DNA from: Micromonospora musae
Lineage (GTDB): Bacteria > Actinomycetota > Actinomycetes > Mycobacteriales > Micromonosporaceae
Direction: 5' to 3'
Length of the DNA: 64,000 nt
NCBI RefSeq assembly: GCF_003626635.1
Contig: NZ_RAZT01000009.1
Coordinates: 186,001 to 250,000 of the forward strand
The translations under genes and the position numbers were made by a program. Positions within the stretch are counted from its first letter, which is position 1; each line of letters opens with the position of its first letter. The notes beneath the pieces are model-generated. The model ran no database searches and was not told the origin of the DNA. It saw nothing but the letters and a program-made list of their open reading frames with translations. Shown piece by piece: positions 60,226 to 64,000 of this stretch.

Positions 60226-61527
60226 TCAGCGCATCTTCTGCTGCGCGTCGCTCAGCTTCTTCTTCACCGAGTCCTCGGTGACCGGGCGGCCGCTGGCCGC
60301 GTCGGCGAACAGCTCCTTGATGGCGGTGCCGACCAGCGTCTCGAAGGTGCTCTCGTCAGGCACCTGCGGCAGCGGGGCCGCCGAGGTGGAGAGCGTCTCC
60401 TGGAGCACCTTCTGCTCCGGGGCGCTGAACGCCGGATCGGTGCCGACGGTCTTCACCGCGGGCAGCGAGCCGTACGTCTTGTTGAGCAGCGTCTGCTCCT
60501 CGTCGCTGGTCATGAACTTCACGAAGTTCAGCGACGCGTCCTTGTTCTTGGTGTGCTTGAAGACCGCCATGTTGATGCCGGCGACCATGCTGTTGACCTT
60601 CTTGCCGCCCGCGGGCGGGCTGGCCAGGAAGGGCACCGGTGCGATCCCGTACGCGTCGGGGGCCATGTTCTGGGTCTTCAGGTTCGACCCGGCGGCCTGC
60701 CAGAGCAGCATCGCCGCCTTGCCGTTGGCGAAGTCGGAGACCGACTGGTTTTGCGCGTACTCGGCGTTGCTCGGGTTGGTGATCTTGTCGGTCGCCATGA
60801 AGTCGACGTACCGCTTCACCGCCGAGACGTTCTGCGGGGTGTCGAACGTCGGCTTGCCGGACGAGTCGAACCACTCGCCGCCGTACTGCTGGCCGAAGGC
60901 GAAGGCGTGGTGGGCGTTCTCGTTCGGGTTGGCGCCCTCGATCGCGAGCCCCCACTTGCCGCCGGTGGTGAGCTTCTTGCCGTACTCGGCGAGCTGCTCC
61001 CAGGTGGTCGGCGGGGCGGTGATGCCGGCGTCGGCGAACGCCTTCTTGTTGTAGTACAGCGCGTACGCCAGGCTGTAGAGCGGCACGGCGGCCGGCGGCT
61101 TGCCGGGTGCGCCGGCGGCGGCCAGCGCGGCCGGGACGAAGCGGTCCTTGCCGCCGACGGCCTGCAGCGTCGCGTCGTCGAACTCGACGAGCGCGCCGGT
61201 GGCCTGCAACGACGCCGACCAGGTGTTGCCGATGTTCACCACGTCCGGGCCCTGACCCGAGGTGGCGGCGGCGAGCAGCCGGTTGAGCAGGTCCGACCAG
61301 GGCACGACCTCAAGGTTGACCTTGATGCCGGTCTGCTTCTCGAACTTGTCCAGCTCCGGCTGGAGGATGGCCTTGTCGGCCTCGATGCTGGCGCCCTGGT
61401 TGCTGGCCCAGTAGGTGAGGGTCTTGCCGGAACCGCCGGCGTCGTCGCCGGAGCCGCCGCAGGCGGTCAGCGAAGCGGCCGCCAGGACGGCGGCGGTAAG
61501 TATCCCGAGTTGACGTCTCGTGGACAC
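60226..61527 (-). CDS. Extracellular sugar-binding lipoprotein
   Basis: This is a 433-residue substrate-binding lipoprotein with signal MSTRRQLGILTAAVLAAAS and lipobox LTAC. It is a type 1 (MalE-like) fold with FEKQTGIKVNLEVVPWSDLLNRLLAAATSG near 55-85. GTG 61527 is preceded by GGAAGGG. It is the first gene of the beta-glucoside operon and diverges from the ROK regulator. Confidence 0.9.
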   Translation of the reverse strand: MSTRRQLGILTAAVLAAASLTACGGSGDDAGGSGKTLTYWASNQGASIEADKAILQPELDKFEKQTGIKVNLEVVPWSDLLNRLLAAATSGQGPDVVNIGNTWSASLQATGALVEFDDATLQAVGGKDRFVPAALAAAGAPGKPPAAVPLYSLAYALYYNKKAFADAGITAPPTTWEQLAEYGKKLTTGGKWGLAIEGANPNENAHHAFAFGQQYGGEWFDSSGKPTFDTPQNVSAVKRYVDFMATDKITNPSNAEYAQNQSVSDFANGKAAMLLWQAAGSNLKTQNMAPDAYGIAPVPFLASPPAGGKKVNSMVAGINMAVFKHTKNKDASLNFVKFMTSDEEQTLLNKTYGSLPAVKTVGTDPAFSAPEQKVLQETLSTSAAPLPQVPDESTFETLVGTAIKELFADAASGRPVTEDSVKKKLSDAQQKMR

Positions 61528-61575
61528 GATCAGCCCTTCCGATGCAGTGGTGGGGGTAGGGGGGTTACATCAAGG

Positions 61576-61598
61576 CTTAAATTATGTCGTCATTAAAG
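61576..61598. promoter_or_regulatory. Candidate ROK operator in divergent promoter region
   Basis: The 23-bp sequence from CTTAAAT to ATTAAAG is an imperfect inverted repeat (about 8 of 11 paired positions) and the only strongly A+T-rich stretch in the gap. It lies between the binding-protein gene and the ROK gene, so it may hold the divergent promoters and the repressor site. Confidence 0.4.
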
Positions 61599-61672
61599 TG
61601 TCTGCTGGTGGGGTCGTCAAGCACGGGGAGCCGTACAGTCGCTCCGGACGACCGACGGGATCGAGGTGCCGA

Positions 61673-62872
61673 GTGGAGCTGGCGAGAGCCACCAACCGGA
61701 GCGTGCGACTGCGCAACCGGGGTTCCCTGCTGACCAAGCTCTTCCTCGACGGGCCACTGACCCGGCAGGATCTGGTGCGCAGCACCGGCCTGAGTCAGCC
61801 GGCGGTGAGCAACGTGGTCAGCGACCTCATCGAGGAGGGGCTCGTGGCCGAGGCGGGCGCCGCCGAGTCCGACGGCGGCCGGCCCAGCATGCTGCTCCGG
61901 ATCGCCAGCCGGTTCGCGTTCCTCGTCGGGGTGGACGTCGGTGAGACCCGGGTGCGCGTCGAGTTGTTCGACTTCGCCATGACCCTGCTGGCCAGCGCCG
62001 AGTACCCGCTCGACCCGGCCCGGACCGAGCCCGCGGAGGTGGCCGGCCACGTGCTCGCCGGGATCGACGCGGTGACCGGCGCCGCCGGGGTCCGCCCCGC
62101 GGACGTGCTCGGCGTCGGCATCGGCGTCTCCGGCGTGGTCTCGCAGGGCGAGCACGCCGTGGTGCACGCCCAGGCGCTCGGCTGGGACCGGGTACCGCTC
62201 GAGCAGCTGATCGCCGCCGGCACCGACCTGCCGTTGCACATCGACAACGGGGCGAAGACGCTCGGCCAGGCCGAGATGTGGTTCGGCGCCGGCAAGGGCG
62301 CACGGCACGCCGTCTTCGCCCTGGTCGGCTCCGGTGTCGGCGCGGCCGTGGTGGCCGGCGGCGCGACCTACCGCGGCGCCTCCAGCAGCGCGGGGGAGTG
62401 GGGTCACACCACGCTGGTGTACGGCGGGCGGCCCTGCCGCTGCGGCGCCCGCGGCTGTCTCGAGGCGTACGTCGGCGCGGAGGCGATCATCGACCGCTAC
62501 CGCGAGGCGCGCGGTGGCCGCCCGGTGCCGGGTGAAGATGAGGAGTCCCAGCTCAACGCGCTGCTCGACGCGGCGGCCAGTGACGCGACAGCACGCCGGG
62601 TGCTCGACGAGACGGCCGCCTACCTCGGCGCCGGCGTCGCCAACCTGATCAACCTGTTCAATCCGGAGCGGGTCGTGCTGGGCGGCTGGGCGGCGATGGC
62701 GCTCGGCGATCTGCTGCCGGCCGTACGCGAGGCCGCCGGCCGTCAGGCGCTGCGCCAGCCGTACGAACAGGCCTCGATCGAGCTGTGCCGGCTGGGTGTG
62801 GACGCGGTCGCTCTCGGCGCCGCGACGCTCCCGGTCGCCCGCTTCCTCGCCGACGGAGGCGTACGCCGCTGA
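61673..62872 (+). CDS. ROK-family transcriptional repressor
   Basis: This 399-residue regulator has an N-terminal winged helix (GSLLTKLFLDGPLTRQDLVRSTGLSQPAVSNVVSDLIEEG) and a sugar-kinase-like ROK domain (VGVDVGETRVRVELFD, IDNGAKTLGQAE, GEWGH). The zinc motif CRCGARGCLEAYVG is complete. GTG 61673 follows GAGG at about 7 bases; the upstream open frame is unsupported. It most likely represses the divergent beta-glucoside operon in the absence of an imported sugar. Confidence 0.9.
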   Translation: MELARATNRSVRLRNRGSLLTKLFLDGPLTRQDLVRSTGLSQPAVSNVVSDLIEEGLVAEAGAAESDGGRPSMLLRIASRFAFLVGVDVGETRVRVELFDFAMTLLASAEYPLDPARTEPAEVAGHVLAGIDAVTGAAGVRPADVLGVGIGVSGVVSQGEHAVVHAQALGWDRVPLEQLIAAGTDLPLHIDNGAKTLGQAEMWFGAGKGARHAVFALVGSGVGAAVVAGGATYRGASSSAGEWGHTTLVYGGRPCRCGARGCLEAYVGAEAIIDRYREARGGRPVPGEDEESQLNALLDAAASDATARRVLDETAAYLGAGVANLINLFNPERVVLGGWAAMALGDLLPAVREAAGRQALRQPYEQASIELCRLGVDAVALGAATLPVARFLADGGVRR

Positions 62873-62876
62873 CGCC

Positions 62877-63130
62877 CCCGCCCGCGTCGCCCCCGACCCG
62901 CGTCGCCCCCGACCCGCGTCGCCTCTGCCCGCGTCGTCGCCGCTCGCCGGTCGTCGGATGTCGGTCGTCGGCCGTCGCTCCTGCCAGGGTCGTCGCAGGT
63001 CGCAGGTTGGCGTGAGGTCGTGCCGACGCTGGTGACGTCGCTGCTTGCGTCTGCCGTCTGCCGTTTTCCGTCTGCTGTCTGCCATCTGCCGGTCGCTGGT
63101 TGACGCGAGGTCGTGCCGATGCCGGTGACG
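62877..63130. repeat. Low-complexity and direct-repeat block
   Basis: CCCGCGTCGCC(CCGA) recurs several times at 62879-62945, CTGCCGT-like heptamers recur at 63049-63090, and a 33-bp direct repeat is found at 63004-63036 and 63098-63130 (shared core GAGGTCGTGCCGA then GGTGACG), differing at about four positions. Confidence 0.65.
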
Positions 63131-63434
63131 CTTTCGTCGGCGTCGTCGGGCGCGCCACTCACCAGTCTAGGTAAGGTCGCGCCGACGCTTTGGAGCTGAG
63201 TCAACAGCGACATCGGGCGCCGGAGCCCCGGGAAGCCGAGGCCGCGCCAAGGATGCGTGCCATGGGTGGTCGCCCCGATCGTCACGCCCGCCCGGGACGA
63301 AGCCCCGCGGTGACGCCCGGGCGCGTCGACCCGCCGCCACGCGACCTGCCGAACCGCCGACGATCACCGTGAAACGGTGCGGCCGAGCCCGGTCGACACC
63401 GACATGAACCGAACTCTCTGCCCACGCCTCAGCC

Positions 63435-63497
63435 CGTCGATCATGAGGTTAACGCGGATTTTGATCTTCCCGACCCCCGCTAACTTCATGATCATCG
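63435..63497. repeat. Dispersed palindromic repeat, family 2, copy 3
   Basis: This copy runs from CGTCGATCATGAGGTTAACG to TAACTTCATGATCATCG. It ends directly before the octamer array. Confidence 0.82.
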
Positions 63498-63499
63498 CC

Positions 63500-63643
63500 G
63501 GAAGCCCGGAAGCCCGGAAGCCCGGAAGCCCGGAAGCCCGGAAGCCCGGAAGCCCGGAGGCCCGGAGGCCCGGAGGCCCGGAGGCCCGGAGGCCCGGAGG
63601 CCCGGAGGCCCGGAGGCCCGGAGGCCCGGAGGCCCGGAGGCCC
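63500..63643. repeat. Octamer tandem array, 7 GGAAGCCC + 11 GGAGGCCC
   Basis: Eighteen perfect 8-bp units occupy 144 bp. The first seven are GGAAGCCC (63500-63555), the next eleven GGAGGCCC (63556-63643), a clean block switch suggesting two rounds of slippage expansion. The octamer period is out of phase with codons, so it is not coding. Confidence 0.95.
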
Positions 63644-63922
63644 GGAGTCGGAGCCGGAGGCGGGACGGGGCGGGTCGGGGCGGGGGGAGGTGGGGTAGTG
63701 GGGTTCCCCTGCTTGGTGCCGTGGCCTTCGTGCGTCGTTGGGTCGACTCGTTCGCGACATCAGCTCTAAAGCCACCGAAGGGCACTACCCGCTCCCGCCG
63801 GCCGGGGCGCCGTCTCCCGCCGGCCGCGCGCCATCCCCCGCCGGCCGCGTGCCGTCTCCCGGGGGTGGCGCATCGTCCATAAACGACCTTCGGGATAAAT
63901 AACAGTGTTATAGATCGATGTC

Positions 63923-63951
63923 TTGACGTCGTCGCGACGCCCCCGTAACAC
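63923..63951 (+). promoter_or_regulatory. Promoter for a gene beyond the window
   Basis: TTGACG (63923-63928) and TAACAC (63946-63951) are 17 bp apart. A small inverted repeat, ATAACAGTGTTAT (63899-63911), lies upstream. Confidence 0.6.
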
Positions 63952-63957
63952 TCCATC

Positions 63958-63969
63958 GAGAGCGCTCTC
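63958..63969. promoter_or_regulatory. LacI-family-type operator (second GAGAGCGCTCTC)
   Basis: This is identical to 56717-56728 and begins seven bases after a -10 element, so it covers the expected transcription start. The controlled gene would lie right of 64000, probably another glycan-use gene. Confidence 0.62.
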
Positions 63970-64000
63970 TCGACCCCCCGGCGCCGCCTCGGCGGCATCA

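Larger units (their letters stand above)
62873..64000. other. 1.1-kb intergenic region, repeats and a promoter
   Basis: No frame here looks like a gene: candidate frames overlap in all phases and lack start signals or recognisable motifs. From left to right it holds CCCGCGTCGCCCCCGA-type and TCTGCCG-type low-complexity repeats, a palindromic repeat (63435-63497), an 18-unit octamer array (63500-63643), and an A+T-rich promoter/operator block that reads out of the window. Confidence 0.7.

Noticed and set aside
63377..63775. Open frames through the octamer array
   Set aside because: The predicted proteins are pure repeat translation (GSPEARKP-like) in several frames, with no ribosome-binding site.

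Overview
The window is about 72% G+C by eye, with many GTG starts, 4-bp start/stop overlaps and Tat-type lipoprotein signals. It encodes complete desferrioxamine biosynthesis under an IdeR/DmdR-type iron box, and its intergenic spaces carry dispersed palindromes ending in GATCGAC or TCATGATCGAC. Together these point to the chromosome of an actinomycete, most likely a Micromonosporaceae (Micromonospora-like). The genus is an inference. No tRNA, rRNA, CRISPR array or phage was found.

Layout. (1) 73-10588: an alpha-galactoside module. A GH36 alpha-galactosidase and an ABC sugar importer (minus strand) diverge from an SDR dehydrogenase, a GntR/FCD regulator, D-galactonate dehydratase, an aldose-epimerase-like protein, a KDPG/KDPGal-type aldolase and an SMP-30 lactonase. 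This looks like oxidative (De Ley-Doudoroff-type) galactose catabolism with no 2-keto-3-deoxygalactonate kinase in sight. (2) 10957-19038: secreted proteases (subtilase, streptogrisin-like), an IS607-type element with a serine recombinase and an intact TnpB, a nucleosidase and a metallophosphoesterase. (3) 19224-31693: the iron locus. FepDGC-type uptake genes, a penicillin-acylase-family Ntn-hydrolase and a DesC-like acyltransferase run leftward from an iron box at 24900-24918; a siderophore-binding lipoprotein and desABCD run rightward. (4) 31701-41515: small genes including a GNAT, a DUF4132 protein with a small partner, a Phd-like protein, a CopG/PIN toxin-antitoxin pair, a SCO5389-family gene behind a Zur-like box, smpB, and a LysR regulator divergent from a beta-hydroxyacid-dehydrogenase-like protein and a RidA protein. 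(5) 41558-47075: a multi-spanning membrane protein with a GHSHG hydrolase motif, divergent from a two-gene signalling pair: a receiver domain fused to a thioredoxin-reductase-like flavoprotein, and a cyclic-nucleotide-domain histidine kinase. (6) 47214-51009: an aldo/keto reductase behind a MerR-type promoter, Nudix, a NADAR protein bracketed by two palindromic repeats, and an ArsR/SRPBCC pair. (7) 51037-55358: a three-subunit molybdenum hydroxylase resembling E. coli PaoABC, plus a MocA-like cytidylyltransferase. (8) 55368-62872: a secreted GH16-CBM13 beta-glucanase, then a GH1 beta-glucosidase with its ABC importer divergent from a ROK repressor. (9) 62873-64000: no convincing gene; repeats, then a promoter and operator that face a gene beyond the window.

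The genes fit a soil saprophyte: extracellular enzymes release oligosaccharides, dedicated ABC importers take them up, and cytosolic glycosidases and oxidative enzymes degrade them. Iron supply is handled by a single divergent desferrioxamine locus. The least explained items are the receiver-flavoprotein/cNMP-kinase pair, the DUF4132 pair, the repeat-bracketed NADAR gene and the acylase/acyltransferase attached to the desferrioxamine locus.
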